DNA from: Tunicatimonas pelagia
GTDB lineage: Bacteria; Bacteroidota; Bacteroidia; Cytophagales; Cyclobacteriaceae
Length of the DNA stretch: 64,000 bases
Assembly (NCBI RefSeq): GCF_030506325.1
Contig: NZ_CP120683.1
Coordinates: 1,860,001-1,924,000, forward strand
Reading direction: 5' to 3'
Below, piece by piece: positions 28,401 through 38,200 of this stretch. Under the pieces are notes generated by a model, which was given only the letters and a program-made list of their open reading frames with translations, was not told where the DNA came from and searched no databases. A program made the position numbers and the translations under genes. Each line of letters opens with the position of its first letter. Positions within the stretch are counted from its first letter, which is position 1.

Positions 28401-30504
28401 CATAGGCAGTGGGATTCGACTGCCCCGGTTTGTTCTTACCCCAGGCAACCTGATTAGCCTGGGCAATACCAGACACCTTCGAGAAGCTTTCTCCGAAATC
28501 TGACGATCGGTACAGTCCGTTATCGTCCAAGGCGATCCACACTTCACCCGCTTTGTAGGGGGCGGCGGCCATCCGGTAGGGATCGTACTCGCTGTTGCCC
28601 CGCCAGGCGGGCAAATCGCTACTGGCTTGCGCTACTTTGATCCAGCTCACTCCGTGATTCTCACTCTTCCAGAACGTATGATCCAGGTCGTAGAAAGCAT
28701 AGAAAGTGTTTCCGGCAATCCGATCAGCGGCGATTGGCATAGGAAAGTCATACTCACTGCAACCATTACACTGCCGCCGCACGAACCCCCCGGTAGGTAG
28801 TCCTTCACAATCAGCCCAGGTGACACCCCCGTCTAGGGTATACTTTGTTCCTTTGGCGTCCGCCCCGGAGAAGTAGACGGCGTTCATAGGGTCGGTGGCT
28901 GATACGGCGATCTTAGCACCTCCTACGTCCAGGCCGATGCCTTCGTTGACGCCCGGCGTGCTGAAGTCATCGTGCGGAAATGAGATGCTGTAGAACTCTT
29001 CAGGAATAAAGGTCTCCCTTACTTCTGAAGAGCGATTAGCTGGATCAATACCGTCGCCGGAGCGAAAAACGCGTCCTTGATGCTCAGGATTGAACTTGTT
29101 GGTTTTACAGAAATACATCACCTCGGGCGACTCCTCGCAGAAATCAATACTGGTAGCGTCAGGCCCCAGTCCTGTATACTTCACACTCCAGGGTTCGTTC
29201 ACATCGTCAAAGCGAAAGCCCTCTACGTCGGGATGTCCCGTATAGAGGATCCCATTGTTCACCACTTCGGAAGCCGGGGGAGTGGATAAGTCAATGGTGA
29301 TGGTGTTGGTGATGTTTTTGTACTGCGGAGCCCACTCGGTGACGGGAGCCCAGATATTGGTACTTTTCCATACCATAAAAACATCGGTAAACCATACATC
29401 ATCAGAAAAAGGATCAAACTTGATATCGGAAATGTTTCCTGCCCCTACGTCGCGTACATTTTTGAATCCGTTGATGATTTCCTCCTGCATGGTACCATCG
29501 GCTACGCTGACCAGCTCCCAGTCGCTATTCCCGCGCTTGCGCCATATTCTTTGACTACCCTGCCCTACCAAAAACTCGAGTCCGTTGGCGGTTTGACGCA
29601 CGTCGAACGAAGTAAAGGCGGTCGTGCTGGTAGGCCCATTGGGTGAAATATTGTCCCATGTACCGTTTTCGTAAGGAGTGCCTGGGATATATCGCCAGAA
29701 GCCACTTAGGGTAGCCACGTAGAGGTTCCCGTCCGGTCCTAGGCGCATCCGCGAGGCCGTTCCCGTAGGTGAGCCACTCATGAGCGTGTAGTTTTCACCC
29801 CCATCGGCGCTCAGGTAAATACCTTCGCTGAAGTTACTAACGTAGATGTACTGAGAGCGAGCCGGACTACCAGTGGTAAAGGCCGGATCGATGGCTACGC
29901 AGCGGATGCCTACCCCATTGAAGGTAGGAATGTTGCCGATGCTAGTCCAGGTATCGGCCCCACCGCCGGTGGTAGAACGAAACAAGCCGTCGCGCTGAGT
30001 ACCAGCGTAGAGGTAGTCAGGGTTATTGGGGTCAATCGCTAGCGGTTCGCCCTGAGCACGGGTTGTGGGATTGGCTGAGGGTTTATTATTGCCGTGGGTA
30101 TACACCTCCAACACTTGCTCCCAGTCTTCTCCCTGATTGGCGGATCGGTACAATCCTCGCTCGGGAGAATTGCCGTCACCATTGCCAATGAAGGCAAACA
30201 CTACGTTCGGGTCAGTAGGATGCAGCGCGATGCCGTCGCTCCCCCCCATGCGGCGGAAGTCGGGGGAGAACTTATCGCCGGTGTACACCCAGGAGTCGGA
30301 GCCGGGATCCATCCGGAAGGGAGCGGCCACGTCGGTACGCACGTACTTGAGGCCGGGCACCTGCGGGTGGAACTGGATGCCGGTCATATAGCCCCCGCCC
30401 CCAGTGCTCATCCGGTTCCAGCGGTATTCCTGTGCCTGCGCCACGGGGCCGAGCAACAGCAAGAGGACGATACAAATTAGTAACTTTGTGGTGTTCATAA
30501 TCAT
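25441..30504 (-). CDS. Giant T9SS-secreted beta-propeller glycosidase-like protein with FN3, ricin-like, CBM60-CBM6-CBM60 modules
   Basis: A 1687-residue extracellular protein; the start may be 30504 or the ATG at 30498. After a signal peptide (LLICIVLLLLLGPVAQAQ) come sialidase/VPS10-like propeller repeats (about 28-780) with Asp-box-like turns such as GLYRSANQGEDWEQV and GVSWIKVAQASSDL, resembling the GH74-type double propeller. Then two fibronectin III domains flank a spacer (about 790-1060), a ricin-like trefoil (about 1065-1195), CBM60-like (about 1199-1310), CBM6-like (about 1315-1470), a second CBM60-like (about 1480-1590) and a T9SS tail (about 1612-1687, ending SEKLLVE). The CBM60 units share REV-type calcium-lectin features (VVRARGNCGSEEMVL, GGGSCDRNLFVDYVDVCGT). 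It probably binds the polysaccharide tightly and may be an endo-enzyme; catalytic acids were not assigned. Confidence 0.85.
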   Translation of the reverse strand: MIMNTTKLLICIVLLLLLGPVAQAQEYRWNRMSTGGGGYMTGIQFHPQVPGLKYVRTDVAAPFRMDPGSDSWVYTGDKFSPDFRRMGGSDGIALHPTDPNVVFAFIGNGDGNSPERGLYRSANQGEDWEQVLEVYTHGNNKPSANPTTRAQGEPLAIDPNNPDYLYAGTQRDGLFRSTTGGGADTWTSIGNIPTFNGVGIRCVAIDPAFTTGSPARSQYIYVSNFSEGIYLSADGGENYTLMSGSPTGTASRMRLGPDGNLYVATLSGFWRYIPGTPYENGTWDNISPNGPTSTTAFTSFDVRQTANGLEFLVGQGSQRIWRKRGNSDWELVSVADGTMQEEIINGFKNVRDVGAGNISDIKFDPFSDDVWFTDVFMVWKSTNIWAPVTEWAPQYKNITNTITIDLSTPPASEVVNNGILYTGHPDVEGFRFDDVNEPWSVKYTGLGPDATSIDFCEESPEVMYFCKTNKFNPEHQGRVFRSGDGIDPANRSSEVRETFIPEEFYSISFPHDDFSTPGVNEGIGLDVGGAKIAVSATDPMNAVYFSGADAKGTKYTLDGGVTWADCEGLPTGGFVRRQCNGCSEYDFPMPIAADRIAGNTFYAFYDLDHTFWKSENHGVSWIKVAQASSDLPAWRGNSEYDPYRMAAAPYKAGEVWIALDDNGLYRSSDFGESFSKVSGIAQANQVAWGKNKPGQSNPTAYVYGRQGDQWGIYRSDDMGDSWQLITPSNLPGGYPRALAADRQVYGRVYAGHVTTGVRYGELTTPPVADVSPDAPTIGEVTVLTSSSVQVTWQDNADNELKYRIYRQAEGESDFTRVGLAGYDDTVYVDQGLLPETTYRYRVVAWNDGGSARSEERQDTTLPSLTSLTLSATCAQFPAVDRRWKVNNPNPFAVDITWTVAGSSQTDSYDATPGESFFVTETVDNDNTVIITWTDEFGNDLSDTRASTDEQCDLPVPAAPEELTVADVLNSNPTTADLRLSWTDVATNEDVYEVERRGADGTYERIATLDSGATSYTDQGLAVGQTFRYRIRAFNHTLGHSPYVSGFSTTANAFYEIVSAPASKRLSADNPFANGTTVFIENQSFFDKQRWVFEAVGGGFYHIRSKASDKLLTVRNSSSSPAVSLYDADGTGVQRWRINKVTSDPSDNNYYVVDEEGNVLTVDNPSANRSPVSSETNIFFGKQQWQFVAVESIPNDDIIDEGAIVVRARGNCGSEEMVLHIDGQEVERWTSVGTTYTDYTYEGYSGGEVSVAFVNDGGGSCDRNLFVDYVDVCGTRIQSESTEVVQTSTWTNGDKQALFTNGNNHYGDPGCNPTEGQATFGNGGAPWPVSDGAVLELENYDTGGPGVAYLDTDPENIGESYRTDAVDIRTASDLDGGFNVGWTEDGEWLEYTVDVNAGTYDLFLRTASGSNEAVGDVRIKLGETTLGTFAVENTGGWQNWEDVVLGDVALPGGEQVLRLEMVGRQMNLNRLSFATAGGANQGAIVVRARGNCGSEEMVLRVDGTEVERWTNVGTTYTDYTYEGYSGGEVSVAFVNDGGGSCDRNLFVDYVDVCGTRIQSESTEVVQTSTWTNGDKQALFTNGNNHYGDPGCNTNARWGNEVSKGLGKEVENRSEGFGLYPNPAQGEVQLRLPQEQPAVLRVLDLTGRVVLEKYVQRSQTINIQNLPKGLYTIHAQQGSVVMSEKLLVE
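25735..26066. repeat. Direct repeat copy 2 encoding a CBM60-like module
   Basis: This ~332-bp block matches 26575-26906 at a constant offset of 840 bp. Within it, 25772-25926 (155 bp) is identical base for base to 26612-26766, while the flanks differ at scattered, mostly synonymous positions. It encodes the second CBM60-like domain of the giant secreted protein. Confidence 0.93.
26575..26906. repeat. Direct repeat copy 1 encoding a CBM60-like module
   Basis: Partner of the block at 25735-26066, encoding the first CBM60-like domain. Perfect identity across 155 bp inside an otherwise diverged duplication points to recent gene conversion between the two module copies. Confidence 0.93.
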
Positions 30505-30571
30505 GAGGTTTAAGGTAAATAATTGTGGTTGTTTGGATAGGCTTAGATAGTACTAGATATAGAATGACTCA

Positions 30572-32119
30572 TTATTTTTTGGCTTGCGCTCGTTCTTCTT
30601 TCGTTAGCGGAAACCGCTCGGATGGCTCATGAGCGATCTGCATAATCTGCCGCAGTTCAGCCACTACGGTTGGATGCTGCTTGGCTACGTTGTTGTCCTC
30701 TCCGCGATCCCGACTCAAGTCGTACAGCTCAAAAGCATCCTGCTCGATGTAATAGATCCCTTTCCAAAGCCCCTTTCGGACGGCTTGCTTGTATTGGTTT
30801 TTTTGAAAATCAACCGTTTCGTTGAACTCCCAGTAGAGGTAGTCGTGCTGCGGTTGCTCTTGGCCGAGCAGGGTTGGTAAAAACGATATTCCGTCAGTGC
30901 CCTCCGGCACCGGGGCACCGGCTACGTCACACAGCGTAGGCAGCACATCCCAGAAAGCCGACACATGATCGGTGGTGCTGCCGGGCGGTACCTTTCCCGG
31001 CCAGCGAACGATCATAGGAGCGTGTAACCCTCCTTCGTGAAACGAGCGTTTGTACTCGCGGAAAGGACCATTGGAATTGAAGTAGCGATAGTCGTGCCCG
31101 CCTTCGTTGTGGGCACCATTGTCGCTCGTAAAAATCACCACCGTATTATCCGACAACCCCAGGGTATCAAGCTGATGAAGCAGTTGCCCCAGGTAGTTGT
31201 CCAAGGCCAACACCATGGACACAAAGGCTCGCTCGGTAGCGGGCAGCGTATCGCTGGCTACCGGATGGCGTTCGTGGTACTCCATGGGAGCGTGAGGCAG
31301 GCTGTAAGCCACGTACAGAAAGAAGGGCTGATCGCGGTGATCGGCTATAAATTGCTTCGCCTTATGAGTAACCATATCGTCCGTGTTGATAGGGCACCGG
31401 GCCAGATTCGCGTCGGTCAGGTGGTACAGTGCGCCGTTCTCGTACATAGGCTCCGTGTTAATCGCCGCGTAGCCTGCGTAGGGCCGGTGTTTCCCCGAGC
31501 CGTCCCAAAGGTTGTCAATCATCACTCCCACGTGGTTCGGAAAGTCAGAGCTGAGCTTGCCCCAGTGATAGTCGAAGCCCCGGTCGTGGGGTGTTTGGTC
31601 GGACAGCTCGCCGCCCAGGTGCCACCGTCCGGTCATACCAGTGACGTAATCAGTACCAGTTTTGATTGCCTCAGGCAGAGTCACCTGTTCGGCCGACAGC
31701 GGGGCTACGCCGATGTTAGGCAGGTGCTCATTGCCCCGTACAGCGGTATGCCCGGTGTGCAGACCGGTCATCAGCGAGGCGCGCGAGGGGGCACACACCG
31801 CCGACCCGGAGTAGTGCTGGGTGAAGCGCATTCCCTGGCTTGCTAGACGATCGATGTGGGGAGTGGCAAAGCTCGTTTGCCCCAGCAGCGATAGGTCACC
31901 GTAGCCTAAGTCATCGGCTAATATGTAAATGATGTTTGGGGGAGCTGGCGAAGACTGGTAAAAGGAAGACGGCACAGGTTCTGGTGTCAAGTCAGCGGGC
32001 TGAGCTGCCAATGTTTGGCAGCTAATCCACCATACTACCGTGCAAATGATACCATAGGTACAGCTAGCTCGATGCGTCGCTTCTGGGCTGGGTCTTATGA
32101 GGTAGGGGAGGATTTTCAT
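30572..32119 (-). CDS. Formylglycine-dependent sulfatase (S1 type), second copy
   Basis: A 515-residue arylsulfatase-like enzyme. CAPSR (Cys109) is the formylglycine site; metal ligands lie in IIYILADDLGYGDLSLLG near the start and in VVIFTSDNGAHNEGG. A hydrophobic segment before residue 40 (IICTVVWWISCQTLAAQ) is the export signal. The start ATG overlaps the stop of the upstream sulfatase by four bases, so the two are translated together. They differ clearly in sequence (this one has long HNEGGHDYRYFNSNGPFREY loop), suggesting distinct sulfate positions on the same glycan. The sulfated sugar cannot be named from sequence. Confidence 0.94.
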   Translation of the reverse strand: MKILPYLIRPSPEATHRASCTYGIICTVVWWISCQTLAAQPADLTPEPVPSSFYQSSPAPPNIIYILADDLGYGDLSLLGQTSFATPHIDRLASQGMRFTQHYSGSAVCAPSRASLMTGLHTGHTAVRGNEHLPNIGVAPLSAEQVTLPEAIKTGTDYVTGMTGRWHLGGELSDQTPHDRGFDYHWGKLSSDFPNHVGVMIDNLWDGSGKHRPYAGYAAINTEPMYENGALYHLTDANLARCPINTDDMVTHKAKQFIADHRDQPFFLYVAYSLPHAPMEYHERHPVASDTLPATERAFVSMVLALDNYLGQLLHQLDTLGLSDNTVVIFTSDNGAHNEGGHDYRYFNSNGPFREYKRSFHEGGLHAPMIVRWPGKVPPGSTTDHVSAFWDVLPTLCDVAGAPVPEGTDGISFLPTLLGQEQPQHDYLYWEFNETVDFQKNQYKQAVRKGLWKGIYYIEQDAFELYDLSRDRGEDNNVAKQHPTVVAELRQIMQIAHEPSERFPLTKEERAQAKK

Positions 32120-33567
32120 TTGTTGGGGTTCAACTCACCTTCAAAGGGATATCGAGACGAATACTTGTGCTCCTGCTCCATAATAGACGCAATCTGACCC
32201 ACAATGTCAGGGTGTTGATCAGCTACGTTGATGCGTTCGGAAATATCTTCCGATATATTATACAGTTGTATCACTGAGGGCGATGCCTTTGCCGGGTACG
32301 TGCGGATTCCTTTCCACGGCCCCATACGTACGGCTTGCAGGTTCTGGTACTCCCAGTACAAATGCTCGTGTTTAGGTTGCTGCTTGCCCATCAGCTCAGG
32401 AAGAAATGAGATACCATCGACACCGGCCGGATACTCTTGCCCGACAAGGTCAGCTACAGTAGGTAGAAAGTCCCAAAAAGCAGATGGATGACTGCTTACA
32501 CTGCCAGCGCTGACCCTTTCTGGCCAGCGTACAATAAGCGGTACCCGTATTCCTCCTTCTAGCAAATCCATTTTATAGCCACTAAACTGGGCATTGCTGC
32601 TAAAGAACGCTGTGAACTGATGGTGATAAGGCATCGGCCCATTATCGCTAGAAAAGATCACGATGGTATTGTTGTCCATCTTGCGATCCTTTAGTCTCTT
32701 CATAATCTGACCTACGTCTTTATCCAGGCGGGTGATCATCGCCGCGTAGCCTTTGGTTTCTTGCCGGATCGGTGCAGGCGCTTCAGTCAGGTAGGGGCGA
32801 TCAGTATACAGGCCCAGATCAGGTACTTCCTGCCGCTCTCCTTTAGGTGCTTCTCCGTTGTTGTGCGGAATCGTCAGGGGTAGATACAGAAAGAAGGGGG
32901 CGTTCTGCTGATTATCGATGTATTGAAGCGCTTCTTTAATGAATAAATCGTGCGAATAGTCTACTTTTTTGACCGCATAACTCCCTTTTCCCTTAGACCA
33001 GTGGGAAGAGTCCACGTATGTCACCTCGTTATTTAGATATTCTTTCTGACCGTTTCTCAGCAGGAATTCAGGGTAGTAGTTGTGAGCCAGGATTTGGTCT
33101 AGATAGCCGTAGTAGAAGTCGAAGCCTTGCTGGTTGGGATTGCCAGGGGTATTTTCTAGTCCGATGCCCCATTTGCCAATCATAGCCGTATGGTACCCCG
33201 CTTTCTTCAGGATTTCCGCAACGGTAACGGTCTGGCTATAGATACCTGCGTCATTATCGTTATTTCCCCGGATATCGGCATGCCCAGTATGCTGGCCAGT
33301 CATTAAGGTGCAGCGAGAGGGGGCGCATACGGTAGAACCGGCATAGTGATGCAAGAAACGCATACCTTCCTGCGCTAACCGATCAATATTCGGTGTTTGA
33401 ATACGCCCCTGCCCGTAACAGCCCAAATCACCATAGCCTAAGTCATCCGCCAGTATGTAAACGATGTTCGGAAAGGTTGGCGATGAGGGGGGTGTTTGGC
33501 CGAAGGAGGATAGTAACCCTAAGGTTAATACTCCGGATAAAAAGAGTCTCATCATAGCTGTAATCAT
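32116..33567 (-). CDS. Formylglycine-dependent sulfatase (S1 type), third copy
   Basis: A 483-residue sulfatase if started at the ATG at 33567, which places a clean signal peptide (MMRLFLSGVLTLGLLSSFGQ) at the N-terminus; the open frame reaches 33684 but that extension is cytosolic in character. CAPSR gives Cys81 as formylglycine, and IVYILADDLGYGDLGCYG and VIFSSDNGPMPYHH provide metal ligands. It is the first sulfatase gene after susD (146 bp gap) and overlaps the next sulfatase gene by four bases. It is expected in the periplasm, removing sulfate from imported oligosaccharides. Confidence 0.93.
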   Translation of the reverse strand: MITAMMRLFLSGVLTLGLLSSFGQTPPSSPTFPNIVYILADDLGYGDLGCYGQGRIQTPNIDRLAQEGMRFLHHYAGSTVCAPSRCTLMTGQHTGHADIRGNNDNDAGIYSQTVTVAEILKKAGYHTAMIGKWGIGLENTPGNPNQQGFDFYYGYLDQILAHNYYPEFLLRNGQKEYLNNEVTYVDSSHWSKGKGSYAVKKVDYSHDLFIKEALQYIDNQQNAPFFLYLPLTIPHNNGEAPKGERQEVPDLGLYTDRPYLTEAPAPIRQETKGYAAMITRLDKDVGQIMKRLKDRKMDNNTIVIFSSDNGPMPYHHQFTAFFSSNAQFSGYKMDLLEGGIRVPLIVRWPERVSAGSVSSHPSAFWDFLPTVADLVGQEYPAGVDGISFLPELMGKQQPKHEHLYWEYQNLQAVRMGPWKGIRTYPAKASPSVIQLYNISEDISERINVADQHPDIVGQIASIMEQEHKYSSRYPFEGELNPNK

Positions 33568-33713
33568 TTTTGACGATAGTTTAAGATGCGTTTTACTCGT
33601 CAAGTAGGCAAGGCAGTCGGATACAATCTGAAAGCATGGAAAGGGTGGACATTCCAAAAAGACAGCTTTTTCTTTAATATCCACCCGTTCCTGACGCTAT
33701 GTCTGTACAGAGG

Positions 33714-35240
33714 CTACTCGCCCCCCGCTAGGGCCGGATTACGGGTTAGCTCGACGCGGGGCAGCATGCGCACCAGCGACGGATCATCATACGGAATCTC
33801 CGTGGCTCCAGCCCGATCGCCGGGGGGCACGGCTAATTGCTGCGCTTGCAGATAAAACAGCCGCCGTCCCTCAAAACCCATCTCTTTGATCCACTCGGCA
33901 TCAATATTGGCCGCCGTGGCTGTGGTCAGGGCTGGTAGGCCAGCCCGCTCCCGGGTCACGTTCAAATCCGCTGCTGCCCCGGCACCGTCACCCGCAGCTA
34001 GCCGAATTGCGGCTCGCATCAGGTACAACTCGGGCGAACGAAAGATTACAAAGTTGGCTGTATTATCTGCAAACTTACCGCACCATACATTGTAAGCATC
34101 AGTGTACTCACCCGCGAAAGCCGGATCAATACCGGCCGAATCCGCCGGATTTTGCTCGAAGCGGCGGTACCAATCGTTATAGCGCTCATCCTGCTGAGCC
34201 ATGGCTGGGTCATCCCAACCGATAGCCTCCAAAGTAGCCTTACTCACGGCAAAGCCGCGTTGGCGATTACCCGTAAAGTTGCTGTATATTGGCTCTAGGC
34301 GCGGTGTGCGCCAGCCGTTCCTAAAGTAATAGCTGGCATACCACACCGTCTCGGATGCCTGGTCACCTAAGCCTTTCTTCAGAAAAATCTGCTGCAAACT
34401 ATCGCTCTGTAACAGTGGAAAACGATTGGAGGTGATGACCGCATCGATCTGTTCCAGTGCGCCTCCGTCCCCGTCTTGCCCGGCAGTCCAGAACTCGTTG
34501 CCCATCAAAAAGTATACTTTAGCGAGTAGGAAGCGAGCCGCGTCTCGCTTGGCCCGGTCTTGGTAGTCTTCTGGGTGCACACTCACGTCGTAGGTCTCGG
34601 GTAGCAACTCGATCGCATTCTTCAGGTCAGAAATGATCTGGTCGTAGACCTGCTGGTTGGTCGCCAGCCCTTTAAAGTCAGTAGGCGAGCTGGCCGGGGC
34701 AGTCTGTAGAATGATGCCTTCGGCCTGTGGGTCGGAGCTATAGGGTGGAGCGTAGGTCGTAGCCAGCAGGTAGTGGGCAAAGGCACGTAGAAAGTAGGCC
34801 TCTCCCCGAATGCGGGGTACCCAGTCCTCCAAGCCATCAGTCGGCACTTCGTTTTGCTCATAGAACTGCAAAACAGTGTTCACGTTGAACAGTAGCGTCT
34901 GCGCTCCCGCCCACGGCCACTCTACTATTCGAATATCGTTAATCTCATCTTGCCGCAGGTAGAGGGGTTGCAGGTTACGGCTACCACTCAAAATGTCAGA
35001 ATACTCTTTGAGTTCTACGATATCGGTCGCTACGGTTTGATAGATCAGCAGGTCTATCGGACCCAGGTCACCGGGGGACTTTAGATTGAAATAGGCTCCC
35101 CGCACCAGATCATCTAATGTAGTATTGCTCTCGATTTCATCTCTGGCCTGGTTGATATCCGGTTTGGCTTCTTCCAGAAAGTCTTCGCCGCTACAGGCCC
35201 AAAGCAAACTTAACGTCAGTATATAAAGTATATTTTTCAT
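33714..35240 (-). CDS. SusD/RagB-family outer-membrane glycan-binding lipoprotein
   Basis: A 508-residue surface lipoprotein: lipobox LLWACSG with Cys16, followed by EDFLEE, the common SusD start. The TPR-like body (ETYDVSVHPEDYQDRAKRDA, ARFLLAKVYFLMGNEF) and the C-terminal GFEGRRLFYLQ segment are typical. It forms the lid of the SusC transporter and binds the oligosaccharide at the cell surface. It starts 15 bp after the susC stop, as expected for a co-transcribed pair. Confidence 0.95.
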   Translation of the reverse strand: MKNILYILTLSLLWACSGEDFLEEAKPDINQARDEIESNTTLDDLVRGAYFNLKSPGDLGPIDLLIYQTVATDIVELKEYSDILSGSRNLQPLYLRQDEINDIRIVEWPWAGAQTLLFNVNTVLQFYEQNEVPTDGLEDWVPRIRGEAYFLRAFAHYLLATTYAPPYSSDPQAEGIILQTAPASSPTDFKGLATNQQVYDQIISDLKNAIELLPETYDVSVHPEDYQDRAKRDAARFLLAKVYFLMGNEFWTAGQDGDGGALEQIDAVITSNRFPLLQSDSLQQIFLKKGLGDQASETVWYASYYFRNGWRTPRLEPIYSNFTGNRQRGFAVSKATLEAIGWDDPAMAQQDERYNDWYRRFEQNPADSAGIDPAFAGEYTDAYNVWCGKFADNTANFVIFRSPELYLMRAAIRLAAGDGAGAAADLNVTRERAGLPALTTATAANIDAEWIKEMGFEGRRLFYLQAQQLAVPPGDRAGATEIPYDDPSLVRMLPRVELTRNPALAGGE

Positions 35241-35255
35241 ATTGTATGATGTTGG

Positions 35256-38200
35256 TTAAAGTTGGATGTTCACTCCCCCTGAGGCGGTAAATACCTGCCA
35301 GTAGGGTACGCCCCCGACTACACCTTGCCCCAGGTTACGTTGGGTCGCTTCACCATTGGTGTTCACTACTTCCGGATCTACCATGTCAAACTCTGAGAAG
35401 GTCGCTACGTTCTGGAGGTTCACGAACACATTGACGCCTTTGAGGAAATTCTTCTCGAAGAGCCTCTGGGGGAGCGTGTAACTCAGGTTGATGGTTCTTA
35501 AACGGGCAAAATCCCCTCTTTTCAGCCACTTAGTGCTACGGGTTGACAAATTTTGAGCCTGCTGGTCGGGGTCTGGTGGATTGTTTTCCAGGTTGTTCCA
35601 AGTGAGTACCGCATACTCGGCGTCAGGGTTCTCCGGTGTCCAGGTGTTGTTCACCATGTCTTTTCGCAGATTCCCGCGTCCGTTGCCCACTCGGTTCAGT
35701 CCTATATTGTCGTAGAGATAGTGTCCCCCCTGAAAGGTAAACAATATATTGAGTGATAACCCCTTGTAACTGAATGTATTGTTAAATCCTCCGTAGAAAG
35801 TTGGCAGGCCAGTCTTTCCGTACTGAATCACGCTATTGGCATTACGATTGTTCGCAGTATTTCGGACCGTATTACCGGTAAATACGTACTGCTGCTCCGC
35901 TGCCAGCTCCTGGTCTATTTCCCGAATTAGCACATTGCCACTTTCATCATAACCGGCAAACTCAGGCAGGAAAAACATACCCAGCGATTCACCCTCCTGT
36001 ACAGTGGTGAACCCGTTGAAAGAGAGCTGTAACGGATCGCCGTCGAAGCCCGGATAAAGCTCCAGCACTTTATTCCGGTTGGTAGTAATATTAAAATTGG
36101 TGGCCCATCGAAAACCTTTAATGTCCACATTCACCGAATTAATCTCTAGTTCTATACCCTGGTTTTCCATCGATCCTACGTTATCCAGCGCGGTAGGATT
36201 GATGCTATTGGTGGCGTAAATTCCTATAGACGGAGCCACCGGGAAGCTCAGCAGCAAGTCGGAGGTGCGGGTGTAATAGTAACCAAACGATCCGCTGATG
36301 CGATCATCGAATAGTCCGAACTCCAGGGCAGCGTCGAAGGTGTTAGATCGCTCCCACTGAATGTTGCGTGAACCTAACCGACGAAGCGTCCTGGCCCCCG
36401 AACGGTTGGGATAGTTAGGCCATGGCCAGAAGTCATTGGTATATAAGAAGGGATCTATGTTGGCATTGCCGGTTACGCCCCACCCGGCCCGTACTTTCAG
36501 GAAACTAAGTGGGTCGATGTCAAAGAAGCCTTCGTCGGAGATCACCCACCCGCCCGACACGGAAGGGAACCAACTGAAGCGGTCTTCGGGGGTGAACTTA
36601 GAGCTACCGTCGCGTCGCAGGGAAGCTTGTAGCAGGTAGCGATCTTTGAAGGTATAGTTTACCCGACCGAACTGAGAGAAGAAGCGCACCTGCGGATGCA
36701 TAAAGTGGGTGAGCTCCAGAAGCTGTTCCGGGTCGCGAATGAAAGCACCCACTTGATCCGGCTCTTGGATAGATGCAGCGTCTTCCCATTGGTTATTCCA
36801 TGCCTCAGCATCGCTATGAATAACTTCTATTCCCAGTAACGCATCTAAACGGTGATCGGCACCAAACTCGGTGTTGTAGGCGGCCGTACCTACGAAGTTG
36901 AACGTCCATCGGCGGGTATCATACCAATCAAAGCGGGGCACCCCGTCTTCGTAAGGGTAGTCCAGCAGAAAGCGGTCATCCAAGCCGTTATCTTCGTCCC
37001 GGAACTCTTCTGGCCGGAGGTTACCACTTATCCAATTCTGATCGTTTTCTACGCTGTAGTTCACGCCCCCCTCACCCCGTAGTACCAGCCCCGCTACCGG
37101 GGTAACTTCGGCAAACAGACTGGCCAGCTGGGTGGTAGTATGCACATTGCGCTGGCTGTTGGCCCGGTCAGCCGCGTACGGGATGTTGATGCGCGATAGC
37201 GGATCGAAGGCATCCCCGTTGTCAGGCCACCGTTCCGGGAAGATCGGCAGCGAGCGGTCGTAGAGTGCTGAGAAGTTAGGCCAGGCACCCAGGTTTATGT
37301 TGCGGTCGTTTCGGCTGATGGCACTGGACTGCCGGGCGCGGGGCTCTTCGTCCTCAAAGCTGTAGGTGTAGCGCACCCCCAGGGTTAGAAAGTCCGTGGC
37401 ATTGAAGTCCAGGTTCACCCGACCGGTATAGCGCTGAAAGCGAGTATTGATGAAGTTACCTGTCTGATCGCGGTACTGCCCTGAAATAAAGTAGCTGGCC
37501 TTTTCAGTGGCATTAGAAGCCGAAAAGCCGTACTGGCTGAATTGTCCATCTTCTTGTACTAAGTCTACCCAGTCGGTGTTGGTGCTGTTGTAGATATCCA
37601 GGTTGACAAAGCGATCTACCTGCCGCTGGTCAAATAAGTCTTGTTCTTTGCGGAAAGGTTCCGTCAGGCCACTGTTGTTACGGGCCAAATCGATCATCGA
37701 GCGCCACTCATCGGCATTAGCCAACTCCAGCTCGTTGATGGGGGTCGTATAGCCTACGTTGTAGCTCAGATTGAACTGGGCTTGCCCTTTCTTGCCGGTT
37801 TTAGTGGTAATCAGCACCACCCCGTTGGCTCCCCGTGAACCGTAGATGGCCGTGGCCGAAGCGTCTTTGAGCACCGAGATGCTCTCGATGTCGTTGGGGT
37901 TCAGATAGGTCAACGGGCTGGTGCCCCCGCTCTGCACGGGGATGCCGTCGACGATAAACAATGGTTCGGTGTCGGTGGTGATGGAACCGACTCCCCGAAT
38001 GAGAATACGGGCCGGAGCGTTAGGCTCACCACTGGGCGACACCATCTGTAGGCCAGTGGACGTTCCTTGCAATGCTTGGGTAAAACTGGGGGTAGGTACT
38101 TTCTCAATCTGCTCGGCATCGATGGTTGAGATCGCACTCACCACGTCGCGTTTCTGCTGGGTGCCGTAGCCGACGACCACCACTTCGGATAGCGATTGAA

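Noticed and set aside
33568-33684. N-terminal extension of the third sulfatase.
   Set aside because: It would bury the signal peptide 40 residues inside the protein.
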